A stretch of DNA of 64,000 bases from Rhizopus arrhizus (GCA_024220505.1 JAKZZE010000010.1:744001-808000); one strand, 5' to 3'; numbered from the stretch's first letter, positions 47,401 through 60,874 are shown. Made by a program: numbers and translations. The notes: generated by a model not told the origin, from the sequence alone.

Positions 47401-49932
47401 CGTCAATGTATTGCCACACTTGGCTCATTTGGCATGCAAAGTGATGATTTGAATATTAGTTTAACAGCTGTAGGGTTATTATGGAATTTGTCTGATTTTA
47501 TTCAGACACGGCGTATGGATCTTATCAAACAAGAGGCAGATGACTCATGGAGTGAACCAATAGACAGTGAAAATTTGAATATAGATTTGAGTCTCAGTGG
47601 TGCTGACAGTGGGTCATCAAAAACGTACAGCATTTTGTGGATGCTGTTACTCTTACAATTATCGCATACATGCACAGATTGGCGCCCAGAAGTACGTAAT
47701 GGAGCCAATCAAACGCTGTTCAGAACAATTAGCATGAATGGTCACGTACTTGGTGCTCACTTGTGGAACGCTTGCATATGGAAAGTACTCTTCCCGTTAC
47801 TTGATTCAATCAAAATGTCATCTATCCGAGCTTCCAAAATATCCCACAGTAAAGCAAATTCACCTAATGCGGAAAGAGACAATTCTGGGTTCATGCTTCA
47901 CCACTCAAGAGATACAGCAGATAAGCAGTGGGATGAAACCAAGGTGCTAATTTTGACTGGCTTATCCTCTATTTTCCATGACTTTTTGAAGGACCTTTAT
48001 CAGCTTGAACATTTTTCAAGAGCATTTACATTATTGCTTGCTCATTTGGAGGATTCTTGTTTGCGATCCAGTCAAGAGGTATCATTGGCTAGTATCAAGA
48101 GTCTTAAATCGATTGTTGATGTTTCTCCAGAGTTTGAGCATACAAAGGAACTGATGCCACTTTGGCGTCGCACATGGAGTACCTGGGAAGTGATTGGCCA
48201 CGGCATCAACAAGTCAGTGGCAGATAAACCATCAGGTAGTTCGCTTGAGCATGAACTTCAACCGCTTACGCTCTCTTTGTCAACCTCCAGTGCAGCTCCA
48301 ATCTCTAATGATTTTACACAAGATACCTTAACAGCTTATGTCTCGGTCTTTACGGACCTACATAAGCTCATTTCGGATACACTTACCTTGGAGGATGTTG
48401 GCTCTTTGCTCGATGTTTTGAGAAACGTATTGGTCTATTCAACAAGTCCTCAATATCGTCCAGATATTGATCATTTGTCACCACTTCAAGAAGCCGTTTT
48501 GGAAGCTGTACAGATCTTAGACATGAACATGCCCGGCGTTTCACCTCTGGTGATTGCAGATTTGGCAGAATATATGACTTTGGCATTTCTAAGTGCTCCT
48601 GAGGATAAACAGAGCAAGGATCGAGGTTACATTCCACCCAGTCAAAGAAAATTCTCTACTGTTACTTATATAGCATTGAACAAAACATGTAGTCAATTGG
48701 TATCCAAACTATTTAAACAACATGCTCATGTGCTAGCTCTTTATACAGAAGGCGTCTTTGAGCGTATTATCGGTGCTTATGGTCTACCAATGAAGTTAAA
48801 ATATGATTGTCCACCACCTTGCAGGCATAATGATGACAAGACACCTTTATGGAAACTAGCCACCGATAGACTTTTAGATATACTTGTTATTGGATTAGAA
48901 AAGCTTGAAAGCTTTGGAGAAGGTAAAATAAATTGGTGTGGTAAGGGGTTTTTTTTTTTGGCTAAACAAAGAAAAAAAAAATGCGATAGATGTATCGCTG
49001 GAACGATTTGTTGGTGTCTGGCGTACTTTAGTAGACATATTAGAAGGAAGTCTTTTATCGCCTAGTTCACCACCTGAAAGTATGAAGATTGAAGAATTAG
49101 ATGTTGATGAACATTTTGATATCTCAGTCTTGAATGTGATACAAAATGATATTGTTATTTACATGGGCCAACCTCGTGTACCAATTGAAGTGATTCAAAA
49201 ATTAGTTAATGTAATTAGAGAAAGCTCAAGGCTGTACTATATAGAGGAAGAAGAGAAGGATGAGGAACAAGTATCAAGTGATATAGTTGGTACTACTGGT
49301 ACTATTGTGCCTGTGATGAAAGAATCATTTGCTTATGCTGCTTTTATGACATTATTTACATTGTGCTCAGCTGATAAAAAAGGTTTGAGTCATGAAATAT
49401 TTTTATTGAATGACTATTCATATATTTATGTAGACAACCAACAAGTACGTAAGAGAATAGCTAAAGTTACCGTTCCTGTGTTGCTTGAAAGATGTGAAAC
49501 CATCCTTCGAAATTATACAGCAGATGAGCCTCTACTAGGAAGATGTCCGTTCCCAAGGTACTTGATGCGGTGAGAGGCGCAAAAAAATGCATGACTTTCA
49601 ATATATACTTATTTTATAACATGTAGAGTAAGAAAAGAAGAAATATTGTTCTTTTTGAAACAATCAATCCAATTAAAAATGCAAGAAAATATTCTGACGA
49701 TTGAAGACAATACAAGTAAGTCTTTGCGTTTTTTAACTGTAAAATCTAATCTATATTAGACCCTGTAAAAAAACTACTACTATCTGGATCAAGAGCACAT
49801 CTTTTTTATTTATATCCATCCTTGTGTAGTATGATTACATGCGAAGATGATGTAGTCATCGGTCTGATTCAAGAATGCCTGCAAGTGACTGGTGCAGAAA
49901 TGGGATTATCCTCACCTCTTGTACACATTTAA
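43984..49932 (+). CDS. MON2: MON2-family endosome/Golgi trafficking protein
   Basis: Large Arf-GEF-related scaffold of the late Golgi/endosomes; in yeast Mon2 works with Dop1 and Neo1. Exons 43984..44067, 44130..44196, 44254..44378, 44464..44598, 44652..44996, 45057..45565, 45620..46380, 46434..46639, 46699..48922, 48990..49557, 49627..49715 and 49760..49932 sum to 5286 nt (1761 residues), the usual size. Family features: N-terminal LTAFLQTELLTLSSEARRKHPEI (shown in parts), the DCB/HUS-like region with NNTAAATLRQLVIFVFD, AYYLFQDLCLLTNGD and PLWLRVLVMEVFKG, later DWRPEVRNGANQTLF, and the C-terminal RVRKEEILFFLK. Internal S/T-rich loops are long. Intron 3 contains a 41-nt A run. No catalytic Sec7 domain is seen, as expected. 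Confidence 0.92.
44381..44421. repeat. 41-nt poly-A run in MON2 intron 3
   Basis: The run begins two bases after the 5' splice GT and fills half the intron. Confidence 0.9.
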
Positions 49933-50453
49933 AATAAAACCTCTTTCGCTCACTAAGCTGTACTCGGTTTTTTTCAAATCTTTTTGTTTATTCACAACAC
50001 CCTAAAATGTAGACTTCTTCATTAAAAATTGAATCTCTTCTTTACTCGCCTTGGTTTCAACATTAATTTATTGCATTAGCTGAATGCTACTCTCCTCTAC
50101 TGAATAGCTCAAAACTATAGCTTATTTTTATTTATTTTACAATGGTTGGTATTAAACATTAATTTACAAACAAAAGTTGAAAAGAAGAATGAAGTGTATC
50201 AAGCAAGGTGGCCATTAAATAGACCAATTTGTATGCGTAAACATAAAAGTGTGAGTAATAAACAAAAGTATATTTCTATCACTTTTCATTCAATGTAATC
50301 AACAACGAGTTAAATTTAAAGCGACATCTTAAGAAGAATGAACAGTAAAAGCCTATGTATCAACATATTGATGTGAGTTATATTAATTCTCTTTTATAAT
50401 TGTACAACATCTTGTGCCAATCGGCGCAAATATTTTATTCGCTTGATAAAATA
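49933..50453. other. Intergenic after MON2
   Basis: No gene seen up to the TA preceding the mariner element. Confidence 0.5.
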
Positions 50454-52038
50454 CAGTTGTCCCACTCTCAAAGTGAGGACTCCCTGATAACTATTTCACA
50501 GATTGTAGGATCTTCAATAAAAAAGTTATCATACATAGTTATCAATATAGATCTGAGTTTTTATATAAAAATGCAGTTTAGACCTATAACAAAATGATTC
50601 TTTGAATGCTGAATTATATTTTCAAGATGTCGAATAGGAATTTCATAAGTGGCATCGATAATTCTTGCTTCGACTGTCTCTGAATTCTGCAGTTTATGAT
50701 GCTTAATTTTGCCCTTCATTAGACTCCAGAATTGTTTGATAGAGTTAAGCTCCGATGAATAAGGAGTACGATAAACAAATTTATAACCTCCATTTCTTCC
50801 CTTGATCATTTCTTCTACTTGTTTTGATGTATGTATTGGGGCATTATCTATGATAATATAAATTTTTCTCATATTGTCATTCCTATCCATAATATCCAAA
50901 ATCTTGCTAAGAAATATCATATAATGACCACTTGTCGTGCCCTTTAGTCCTTTCTGTCTTAAAGCCACATTAAGTTTTTTTTTTTTCTTTCTTTCCTCAA
51001 TTTGAACTTTTCTTGTTTTTGGTGGCTCTTTTGATACATAAATACTTAGATTCACTACTCCAACAGATAATATAGAGCCAATAATTGAATGTGAATGTAC
51101 TTTCGTTACAGGAGTTGTACCAATTTCTACTTTCCCTTTTGGAGCCTATACTCTACTTGATTTCATGTTGATATGAAAAGTGGCTTCATCAATAAAAACG
51201 CAATTCTTAGAAAAATCCATGTGTCAGTTTGACTTCATGTAACAATCCAGTCAATCGCTTTTGTATGTTTTCCTTACCTATACTTGCTTCTGGCCAAAAT
51301 GTTGATTTTTTCATGGAAATATTACATTCGTCCTTCCTAAATTCATGTGTCTTTGATTTTTTTATCTCAAATTCAGAAAATTTTGCTTGTTAGCAGATCA
51401 ACAGCGCCTTGAATCGCAGAGGAAGGATTCTCATCGAAAAACTCGATCAAACGCTGCTTATGCTCCTCCTGTAATTGCGTATTCAATCTGTTTTGGCGAT
51501 TTGTTTGTTTTTTTTTATCAAACATAAAAATATCTGGACCCTCTTCGTGTTTTTTTCACCAACTGCGAGTCGTACTCTCTTTAACTCCTGCCTAAAGGGT
51601 AGTAGCTCTAACTGTCATCAGCTGCTGAAGTTTATAAACAAAAAGCATATCTTTGGGTGTCGTACCATATTTGTTATATTTGGTTGAACGACCACAGTTA
51701 TCATTTACTGACGCATATTACTTCTCATCAACTTGCTCTGATATCTTTCTGATGGGAGGAATATTAGCATTCCTATCAAAGTGTGAACCAAGAGTAACTA
51801 ACTGCTTTAAATCATATGAATCAACCTTCTCATCTACAATATCTATAGCTTCGATACCACTCTCATCATAAACATTTCCACAGCCATTTTCTTTCAAAAA
51901 TATTAATGACCATTCTCAACTAAGAGATATACTTTGAAAAAAGTGTGAAATGGCTTTCAATCAATTATCAGTTAATTTTTTTCTCAAATTTCACAACTTT
52001 TTTTCCAGGAAATACTCACTTTGAGAGTGGAACGACTA
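50454..52038 (-). mobile_element. Tc1/mariner element with near-complete but inactivated transposase
   Basis: A 1.6-kb element flanked by TA (50452-50453 and 52039-52040). Inverted ends: left CAGTTGTCCCACTCTCAA then AGTGAG (50454-50478), right reversed TAGTCGTTCCACTCTCAA then AGTGAG (52015-52038). The minus-strand transposase shows all three acidic blocks: NCVFIDEATFHINM near 51210, YIIIDNAPIHTS near 50850 and SSELNSIKQFW near 50745. The C-terminal 164 codons are open (51055-50561). An in-frame TAG lies between the first and second blocks, at a position where related proteins have W, and the N-terminal part is decayed. The left end matches the fragment at 9904, so the two are one family. Confidence 0.88.
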
Positions 52039-52132
52039 TACCTATTCATTGAATATTTTCATTAAAATACTGTATTTTATGGAATATTGTCATAGAAAAC
52101 TAGAACTAATCAAACTAAGAAAATTAAGGCAT

Positions 52133-52291
52133 TTAAAGCCATCTGCTTACAGATCTTGTCTTTGCTTCACCTGACAGACCAATTTTCTGACTCAACTTCT
52201 GTTTGATCCGCTCTTGCAACGCTCTCTTCTCCTGATAATCGGTATATAGCTTGCTCAGATCATATTCGCCCTTTAGGGTTTGTCTTTTCAT
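52133..52291 (-). CDS. Unrecognised small coiled-coil frame
   Basis: A 52-residue frame of highly charged, helical composition (GEYDLSKLYTDYQEKR, ALQERIKQKLSQK). It could be an exon of a longer gene: a plausible start exon (ATG GCT TAT CAT followed by GTAAGT) lies at about 52491 on the same strand, but no junction I tried joins them in frame. The sequence at its 3' end is the 19-nt repeat that recurs at 52433. I do not recognise a family. Confidence 0.3.
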   Translation of the reverse strand: MKRQTLKGEYDLSKLYTDYQEKRALQERIKQKLSQKIGLSGEAKTRSVSRWL

Positions 52292-52603
52292 CGCTCTGGA
52301 AATTTCACTGGTGTTATGTTCTCAATGACACTAGTCATTGTCAGGGGCTATGAATTTTTTCCAGCTTTTGCTTGGCATATTACTTGTAATGGAATTTTAA
52401 TTATTCAATAAGTCTAAACTTTTACAAAAAAAATCTGCTTACAGATCTTGTTTGTTTGTTTCCATTCGTATACTTACATGATAAGCCATTGTTTTATTAT
52501 TATTATTGACAAAATTGCTTGATATTTAATATAAAATTTTATAGAATAAGATGAACTCAAACCTTGCAATAAACAAATAAATATCTAAGACTCTCGACTT
52601 AAC

Positions 52604-52604
<1 letters not shown>

Positions 52605-52655
<51 letters not shown>
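52605..52655. repeat. 51-nt poly-A run
   Basis: Longest homopolymer in the window, in the CLU1 upstream region. Confidence 0.9.
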
Positions 52656-52656
<1 letters not shown>

Positions 52657-53071
52657 GTATCCTAGTATTAATAAAAAATTGTCTTCAAAATTCAAAATCG
52701 CGAAAGCGTGGGGAATTTTCGCATAGATGTCGGAGTTACTTACAAGGATCCTGGTTGTTTAAGGGATCATTAACCTTTTGGTTTTTGTGGTAAAAAAACG
52801 GGCCTATGAGTAATTTAAGGTGGATTGCATCAACAACACGCTTTTATATTTCTTTTTTTTTTTTTACTTTATGCTCTTTTTCTCTTACCACTTTTGACAT
52901 CTAAACCCCGCAGTTTTAAAACAAAAAAAATCCCTTGCACAACTGGTGGCCCCGACAAGCTTTTTTTTTCTTTCACTTTTTACAAAAAAAATTGTAAGTA
53001 CCTCTTGTAACCCTATTAAAGTAAACCAAAAGGATTTACTTTATTTCTCTTTTCTTTAATAAGGCAGTTCA

Positions 53072-56000
53072 ATGGCAGAAGTAAAAGAACAAGAGCAGCA
53101 ATTAGTGGAGAACTTGGAAAACCAGGCACCCCTTGAGGAAGGTAGCGCCACATAAATTGACAAGGATAACACAAAACATAGATCTCTAACAGATTAATTT
53201 GCTTAGTCGTCGATGAAACCTTCCAGTTGACTATCAAATTGCCTGGAAAACCCAGTGAAATCAAAATTATTGTAAGTTAAAAACGTGCTTAAGGAGAAAA
53301 AAATCTTAATAGTGATTCATGGATCTGTTTTTAATATAGACAAGCCCTAGAGAATCTATCTTAGATATTAAGCAATCTATTATGGAGTCTCCTGATACAT
53401 GTGCTCACTCTTGCTTTTATTTAACTTATAACGGAAACAGAATCAATGACTACGTAGAGTTAGGTGAAGTAGAAGGCATTGCAGCTGACAGTGTACTTGA
53501 ACTTGTTGAAGGTAATTTAAATTAGAAGGGAAAGCTTAGCCATTTAAATTAATTATATGCCCTTCTTTACTTTAGCCAATTATACTGAACACGATGTCAA
53601 GTTGCACATCACTCGTCTTCGTGATTTATTAGCTGGACCTTATAAGTCTAGTCCATCATCTGTTGGTATTGACCCTGCTTTGTCTTATTTGACTGCTGTT
53701 ACGGGTGAAATTGGTAAAATATAAAACACAGGATGTCGCGAGAAGTATGAATAACCAGTTTATAGACGAAGAGATTGTTCAAGATGCTGATAAAAAAATG
53801 GATGATTTGTTCTCTGAGGAGCCTGTTCCTGAGCATGCCTTTACTAACAAGGATATCAACGAACGTTTCCAGCTTTCCAATATCGTTCCTAGCGGATTTC
53901 AGAGATATGCACCTGAATGTATCAAGAGCTTATCTCTTTCTGGTTGGAACCCAGTCCCTCATAGACAAAAATTGAAAGGCGATCTTTTGTATTTAGTTGT
54001 CAATACCTTGGAAAACGACATTGTTCATATTACTGCTTCTACTAAAGGCTTTTTTGTTAACAACTCCAACCACCACACATTTGATCCTTCACCTAAGCGC
54101 GTTCATGCTCACTCGTTGATTACTCTTTTGCAAAAGGTTTCACCCCTATTTGCCAGCAGGTTTACTAAATTACAAGATTTCATCACCCAACACCATATGT
54201 TTGAAGTCCTCCCTGTTAATACATGTTATCCTAACTATCCCTGGGCTGTCGAACAACCTGAGCATGTCTATGATCCTGCTCGTCCTGCAGAATCTCTTTT
54301 ACAAGCTGGTTCAGATGAATCTCTTCGTGACTGGAATGATGAGCTTCAATCTCATCGCGAGTTGCCAAAGACAAACTTACAAGAACGCGTTCTTCGTGAA
54401 CGTTTGATTACCAAGATTCAAGCCGAATTCACCGAGGCTGCTGTACGTGGTGCCTTGGCCGTCGTCAATGGATCTGTACTTCCCTTGAACCCTCTTGAGC
54501 CCGAATCATCTCACATGTACGTCTACAACAACATCTTTTTCAGTAAGGGCAATGATGGTCGAGGTACCTTTGAAAACTTGGGTGCAGATGAGGCCGCCCA
54601 TGTAGCCACTGGTAAAGACCTTGAAGGTGTGAAGCTCTTGAACAGTATTGATCCTGAAGGCCTTTACACTTTGGCTAGTGTCATCGTGGACTATAAAGGT
54701 GTTCGTATCGTTGCTCAAAGTATTGTTCCCGGTATTTTCCGTCGTCAAGATGAGGATGCAATTATTTACGGCTCAGTTGACAATGGAGAAACTATTGCAT
54801 CCGATGCCAAATTCCATGAAATTGTTGGTAAAGAAGTTGCCAAGTCGCTTCATTTACAAGAACATACCGTAGTAAATTCTAAGGGAGAAAATGCCAAGCT
54901 ATTCAGTTCTCAAGAGACAAAAGGTCTTTCTGGTGCTGATGGTCGTCGTTATATGTTAGATCTCTACCGATTGAATCCTGTGGACATTGAGTTCCAAGAG
55001 GCTGAGTGTGTTGAAAAGGATGACAAGCCCGCTTATCCTCACAAGATGACCTTATTAAGACCTGAGTTGATGAGTTTGTTCTGGGAACACAAATTCAGAC
55101 AATGGGTCAAGGTAAAGACGGAGCAAATTAAAAAAGAAAAGGGCATTAAAGATGCTGCAGAGGCTGGTCTTGAAGAAAAGAAAGAAACCTCTGATGAGAA
55201 AAAAGATGCTGATGAAAAGAAGGAAGAACAAGCAGAGGAAGAAGAGATCAAGATTGACGTTAACGAATTCCAACTTAACTTCAACCCTGATGTCTTTACC
55301 AGTGCTAAGCAGCCCAGCGAAGATGTAAAACAGCAAGAAGAAATTATCCGCGAAGCTTCCAAGTTTTTGAGAGATGACATTATACCTAGTATGGTTCTTG
55401 ACTTCGCCTCTTATTCCATTTCACCTTTAGACGGTGACGCTCTTACAAAGGCTATGCACCGCCGTGGTATTAACATGCGTTATCTCGGCCGACTTGCTGA
55501 ATTGGTCTCTCTCAGCAAAGACAAGCGTATCGAACATATATTTGATCTCGCTGTTCAGGAAATGACTGTCCGTGCTTCCAAGCGTCTTCTTCGCAACTAC
55601 CTCTCAAAATGCAGTTTGGAAGAGACGCCTCTTTGTATCTCTCATTTCTTGAACTGCTTGCTTGGTGCCCGTTTCAACTCCAAGCCATCACCCGTCTTGC
55701 CTGAAGGTACCAACAGAAATGACTTTGAGTGGGCCCAATTGACGCCTCACACACTCAAGAACGCATTGACACAGCAAATTCTTGTCCGCTTCCGTTACAA
55801 TCTCACCGATGACGCATTTGACAAACTTAAGTTAACCCCTACTTTGCGTGAAATCTGTCTTCGTACCGGTATCCAAGTACACGCTAGAAATTACCGCACA
55901 GAGCCTTATAGTGAAGAGGAGCGTGCTATTCATGCTGCTGAAGATGCTGCCTATCAAGCAGCGATCGACCGCAAGAAGCAAGAATCATCTAGTCGAGGTA

Positions 56001-57161
56001 ACAAGAAATCCAAAAAAGCCAACAATGTCCCACGCTCTCCCAACAGACGCACAACTACTTTTGTTCCTGATGACATTTTAAATGTTATGCCTACAGTGAA
56101 ACAGGCCACTGCAAGAAGCGTGTTTGCTGAAGAGACCTTTGAAGCTGGTAAAATGAGTTTGGCTCAAGGTCATAAGCAATTGGGTCTTGAACTCCTGCTT
56201 GAATCTTTGGCTCTGCATGAACAAACCTATGGTTTCTTGCACCCAGAGACAAGCAAATGTTATGCTACCTTGGCTATGATTTATCATCATAGTGAAGATC
56301 GAGAATCTGCTTTGGATCTTCAACGTAAAGCAGTTATCTCTTCTGAAAGAACTTGTGGTATCGATCATCCTGAAACAATCCATCATTATGTAAGTAGATT
56401 CAAAAGATATAAAAGGAAAATATGCTGACATGAAATGATAGTTGAACCTCGGCTTGTTTGAACATGCAGCTGGTCGTACCAAGCTTGCTCTTCGTTATAT
56501 TCTTCACTCATTGAACTATTGGGATCTCTTATTTGGCCCCGGCCATCCTGACTCTGCCACTGCTGATGTAAATAACAAATTGAAAAAAGGTTGAAAAGTA
56601 ATTCTAAGTGAATTTTAATAGAATAATGCAGGTGTAATGCTTCAATCACTTCGTGATTATCCTACTAGTACTAAGTTCTTTGAAAGAGCTTGTGCCACCC
56701 AAGAAGCTATTTTGGGCAAAGATCATGTAATTACAGCTACTGGTTATCATGTTCTTGCAAAGGCATATACCCTTGAAGGTGATTTCACAAAGGCCTTGGC
56801 AGCTGAAAAAATTGCCTTTGGTGTCTTTGATAAAAAGGTAATAATGACATGCAATAAGCATTCAAATTTCTAACTTGTTTTGTATATACAGCTTGGTCCT
56901 GAGGACCCTCGTACAAAAGACAGCGATTTATGGTTAAAGGAATTGACAACTAATGCTGTTCTTATGGCCCAGCGTGCTCGTGATCAACAGCAACAATTGC
57001 AACAGCAGCAGCAGCAGCAACAGCAACAACAACAAGCAGCTAAGACTGCCCCCACTGCTGCTGAATCCTCTCCTGGTGAACTTCCCATTGATCAAGTCTT
57101 GCAATACATCAATGGACCCTCTTCGAAGAAAGGAAAAAAGAAGAATCAAAAGAAGAAATAA
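53072..57161 (+). CDS. CLU1: Clustered mitochondria protein CLU1/CluA
   Basis: Cytosolic protein needed for normal mitochondrial distribution, which binds mRNAs and associates with eIF3 in yeast. Exons 53072..53141, 53207..53271, 53340..53511, 53576..53713, 53766..56389, 56442..56567, 56622..56837 and 56892..57161 sum to 3681 nt (1226 residues). Domains: N-terminal ubiquitin-like CLU-N (FQLTIKLPGKPSEIKII, SPRESILDIKQSI), the central CLU domain, a K/E-rich linker (~610-650), the eIF3-associated central part and TPR repeats at ~930-1130 (LGLELLLESLALHEQTYG, ILHSLNYWDLLFGPGHPDS, AILGKDHVITATGYHVLAKA). A glutamine tract lies at ~1165-1186 and the C-terminus is lysine-rich. Intron 4 (52 nt) must be removed to avoid a TAA. 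Confidence 0.94.
56986..57035. repeat. CAG/CAA repeat encoding polyglutamine in CLU1
   Basis: Mixed CAA/CAG codons give about 17 glutamines broken by one leucine near the C-terminus; a likely length-variable site. Confidence 0.85.
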
Positions 57162-57523
57162 GTGTTTAAAATAGAATTTTCCCCTTTTGTAAATGTAAAA
57201 TTTGATGTAAAGAACAAAAAATAGAGAAAAGTTAGAACGTTGTTACTTTGAAACTTTTAATACTAAAAACGAGCATTTTGGATTTCTTTTCCTAATTGAG
57301 TTTTTCTATGTTTACACAATGCCTATAAGTAACTTTGTTTGGCATTCTTTCACTCTTGTAACGAAACATTTGCTATAAAGCGCCCTTAGTGACTTATTAG
57401 CACTTTGATAATCTTGGCGAGCAGTTTGCAAAAAGAAAATTAGCGGCCGAAGTGATGAAAATTTACATTTTGCACTTGACTGGATATTTTTGCAGCAAAG
57501 TTTACGTGAAATGGTATTAAATG
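57162..57523. other. Intergenic after CLU1
   Basis: 3' flank of CLU1. A 73-codon minus-strand frame at 57312-57533 has no recognisable domain and may be transposon-derived. Confidence 0.4.
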
Positions 57524-57964
57524 TCAAACCCAAGGTACAAACTGTATATGTTTATTTAAAGTTTTTGACTTCTTCAAGACAAAGAAGAGTTGAATTGAAT
57601 ATTTAATCCAATTTTGTAGATCTGACATGTTAATTTCATATGTAGCATGTATTATTCTTTTATCTAAGGAATCTTCTTCAGTAAGTCTTTTATATCTAAA
57701 AACCTCATTCATCTTGGTCGAACATTCTTTTATGGGACTTAAAAAAGGAGAATAAGGACGAAGATATACATATTTGTATCCATGACTTTGTACATACTTC
57801 TCGGGCTTCCCAGCATGATAAATAGATGCATTATCGATTACAAGATACATATTATGCATCTTGCGCTGATTAAACGAATTTATTACGCCTGAAATAAATC
57901 TCTTATACTGCTCAACTCTTGTTCCCTTTTGATTGAGATTGCATAGCAGCTTTAGATGAGCCAA
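57524..57964 (-). pseudogene. Tc1/mariner transposase C-terminal remnant
   Basis: A 146-codon open piece carries the second and third catalytic blocks of a DDE transposase: MYLVIDNASIYHAGK and YLRPYSPFLSPIKE, followed by LDKRIIHATYEI as in related copies. The usual E/N before P in the third block is altered (FLSPIKE rather than LNPIE-W), so it is probably dead. Clear inverted ends were not found, and the first catalytic block is not recognisable in 57965-58150. It is a different lineage from the 50-kb element. Confidence 0.7.
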
Positions 57965-60874
57965 GAGCCTTCATTTTCTTAATGGCTTTTGGTTTTCTCA
58001 AGGACATGTTGATTATACCATATGCCAAAGTAGCATCAAAGATTGTGACTTATACCTCTCTTTAACTGGATAATTCCGCATTGTATCCTTTTCCATCTTC
58101 TTGAATGAACTTATACGATGTTTGACTTATCATTAACTAAGAACAAAAAAAAACTCACTAAAGTATACAGTGCCTGCAATGCCAAATTGTAGATATCTTT
58201 AAATACCACCTCCACTTTTGAGCAGCTACAAAGAAATAAGTTATAGATCTTAGGAGAACATATATTTAATTTTGGCTATTAGAGAATGAGTTAGGTGAGA
58301 TGGTATTATCACATATATATTCTATTAAGCTTTCTGTCATAGCATTTATCATTCTAAGAGTGCTCTTGTACTTTTCAAAAGAAAACTTGTTTGGTAATCT
58401 AGAGGCAATATTACTATAAGCATTCTGTAATTCAGACTGTTATTATTAACTTAATCAAATGATGTTCATTAAGTCTGAGAGATATCAACTTTTCTAGCAG
58501 TATAAAGGATCTTTTTTTGCACTTGAAACAAAAAAGATATGATTATATGGTCCAACTTGGTCAGGATATGAGCAACCAAAAATAGTTATTTTGACAAGTA
58601 ACAGTAAAATTGAGAGTAACGTCAGAAAAGGATTCGGTTGATATAAATATTGGTAATAAAGGCCCATCTTTTCTCGAAGAATGAATCTATAACTGTCCTT
58701 TGCTCATAGTGCTAGCTTAAAAAGAAGATAACTCTTTCCTTAAAAGAATCAAGATTGAAAATAAAATCGTATTATTTAAAGTAGCTCTGGCTGTAGCATA
58801 CGCTTGTAGATTCTTTATTGTAGAATTAACAACTTTAGTATCTGATCTCATGCGCTTTTCTCATGCTCTCTTGATATGTCCATGGTGCAATAATGTACTA
58901 ATTGATTCACCAAAGACTTTTTATGAATAGCGGGCACCTCAATCTAGCTACAGTCTGTCATTATCTTGTTAAATGAAGGATTATTACTAGCAACGCTTCT
59001 TTTGGCTCACTGCAGGTTTCATAAAGACACCAATTGGCATATTTATCAACTATTTTTTGTTGTCAACACAAAAACGAAGCTTAGCAATCAAACTGAAAAT
59101 GAATTCCCTTTTAATGATAGGAAATTTGATCACAATAAATGTCGTTAATGCTCAAGTTGTTCATTTCACTGCTTGATTTGTTGTCAAGGGACAGACGTGA
59201 AGACGGAAATTCAGAAAAACACGTATAATAGCTGCTGAAAAGTAGGTGACTTTTAAACTTCTCAGCTTAAAAATAGTAGAAAGTTCGGACAACCTTGCCA
59301 CGAAGCCTAAGAGAATGAACCGCAACTTCAGAACATCGATATCCCTTGTAAATAGCATTTAAACTCAACCCAAATAAAATGGTAACAAGGTATTTGTTAA
59401 CCTCGTCTTAGTCGTTTTCCAATGTAATTATTGGATTACAAGCTGGAAGTCCAAAACGACGAATTTGATACAGAAAACATCGGCTCAATAGGATATGATA
59501 ATGATAATCGAACTGGCTGGTAGAAACATTTCGAAGCCAAATGCGAAATTTGAAAGCGAATTATTAAGGATTTTTACAATCATTTATTTTAGTTAATACA
59601 TTATCAACGCAATAAATCTCAAAAGAGACTCTAGTTAACCCTTACCAGATGTGCATATATAGCTATTCATATTTCGAGATTCTCATTAAATACTATGGCA
59701 ATTTTATTTGATGCAATCATACAACTATCAAGTGCCCCATCAACATCCTAGAAATTCAACAGTTCGTAATGGCATTCAAAGACGTATTGGCTTGGAAAAA
59801 GCTGTAATTAACTAATAGGCTTTGTTTCATTCTACTATTATACTATTTTTATGTATATACAAAGATAAAATGTATAGCGTAGGGCTTATGTTACAATCGT
59901 AACATTTTAAACCCGATTTTATATACCATGTTGCATTTCATTAGATAAATATATAAATAAAGTAGTATTATATCTCACTGTTATTATTTAGATGTAAAAT
60001 TTAGAATAAGAAATATGCTTTCAGCTCTATTTAATACAGACAAACTTGGTTGGTATAAAGCCATAATAATTGGTTTGCTTTTATTTCATTTTATTTGCTC
60101 AATTGAGACCGCAAACATGGGTAGACACCAATAACGCGTTCGAATAGGGCAACTTATTAATTAACCACAAACTTGATCTTCTGCTTGAACGCATCCCTGC
60201 AATGGATTCAGTGTCTAGGTACTTGAAAAGCAAATCTATATCGAAACTTGCTCACTTTTTGGAAGCTCACTGAACCTATCTTAGGTATCTTCCAAAGCCT
60301 TGATTTGTGTACTAATGAGCCAATTGATGGCTAAACCGTACTCTATCTGCTCACGGACTATTTGGAAAGGAGTTTATTAAATCTATAAAAATTTACACTA
60401 ATTATAGCGAGCAAGTTTATAGTTGCAAGAGCCTTGTTGGCATTGTGCTCTAAAAGATGTTGAGGGCTAAAATAACCTCCCGGTTTAAATGGCACACTAA
60501 GATGAAAAAAGACAGAACATTTTGGCAGGTTGTGATCATAAAGTGCATATTCATATAAGTCAGGTTGCACATCTAGAGAGGTTCCAGCAGTAGCTCACAG
60601 AAAGGCTATGCTCTTCAGGTACTTTGAGAGGATGTGTCATATTGGAATGATTAGCGATAAATACCATGTCTTTCTCGATAAAGCTTCTTAGGAAAACTGC
60701 AAAAATCTTTGGAAATACTATATTGACAAGTTCGTATTTTTTTAGTATAATTTAGGAGAAACCATTCACACAGCTGAAAATAAAACGTCATCAGGTTTAT
60801 TCGGCCGCGCGTTCAATGTGTGTACTTTTTTTTGGAGAAGCGCGATTCTCTTTTTTTCGCCATTGTCATTAAAT
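57965..60874. other. Gene-poor stretch with decayed sequence
   Basis: About 2.9 kb without a supported gene. Short open frames (for example 58966-59148 and 60358-60570) show no domain. Likely decayed mobile DNA, but I could not identify specific elements. The last ~60 bp is the pyrimidine-rich promoter of PRE5. Confidence 0.4.

Larger units (their letters stand above)
52039..53071. other. Region between mariner element and CLU1
   Basis: Holds a 51-nt A run (52605-52655), a 19-nt direct repeat (52141-52159 and 52433-52451), a small open frame (see 52133-52291) and the T-rich leader of CLU1. Confidence 0.5.

Noticed and set aside
58150..58190. TATACAGTGCC as a possible right end for the 57.5-kb transposase remnant
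   Set aside because: It points outward in the wrong orientation and does not match any sequence on the other side.
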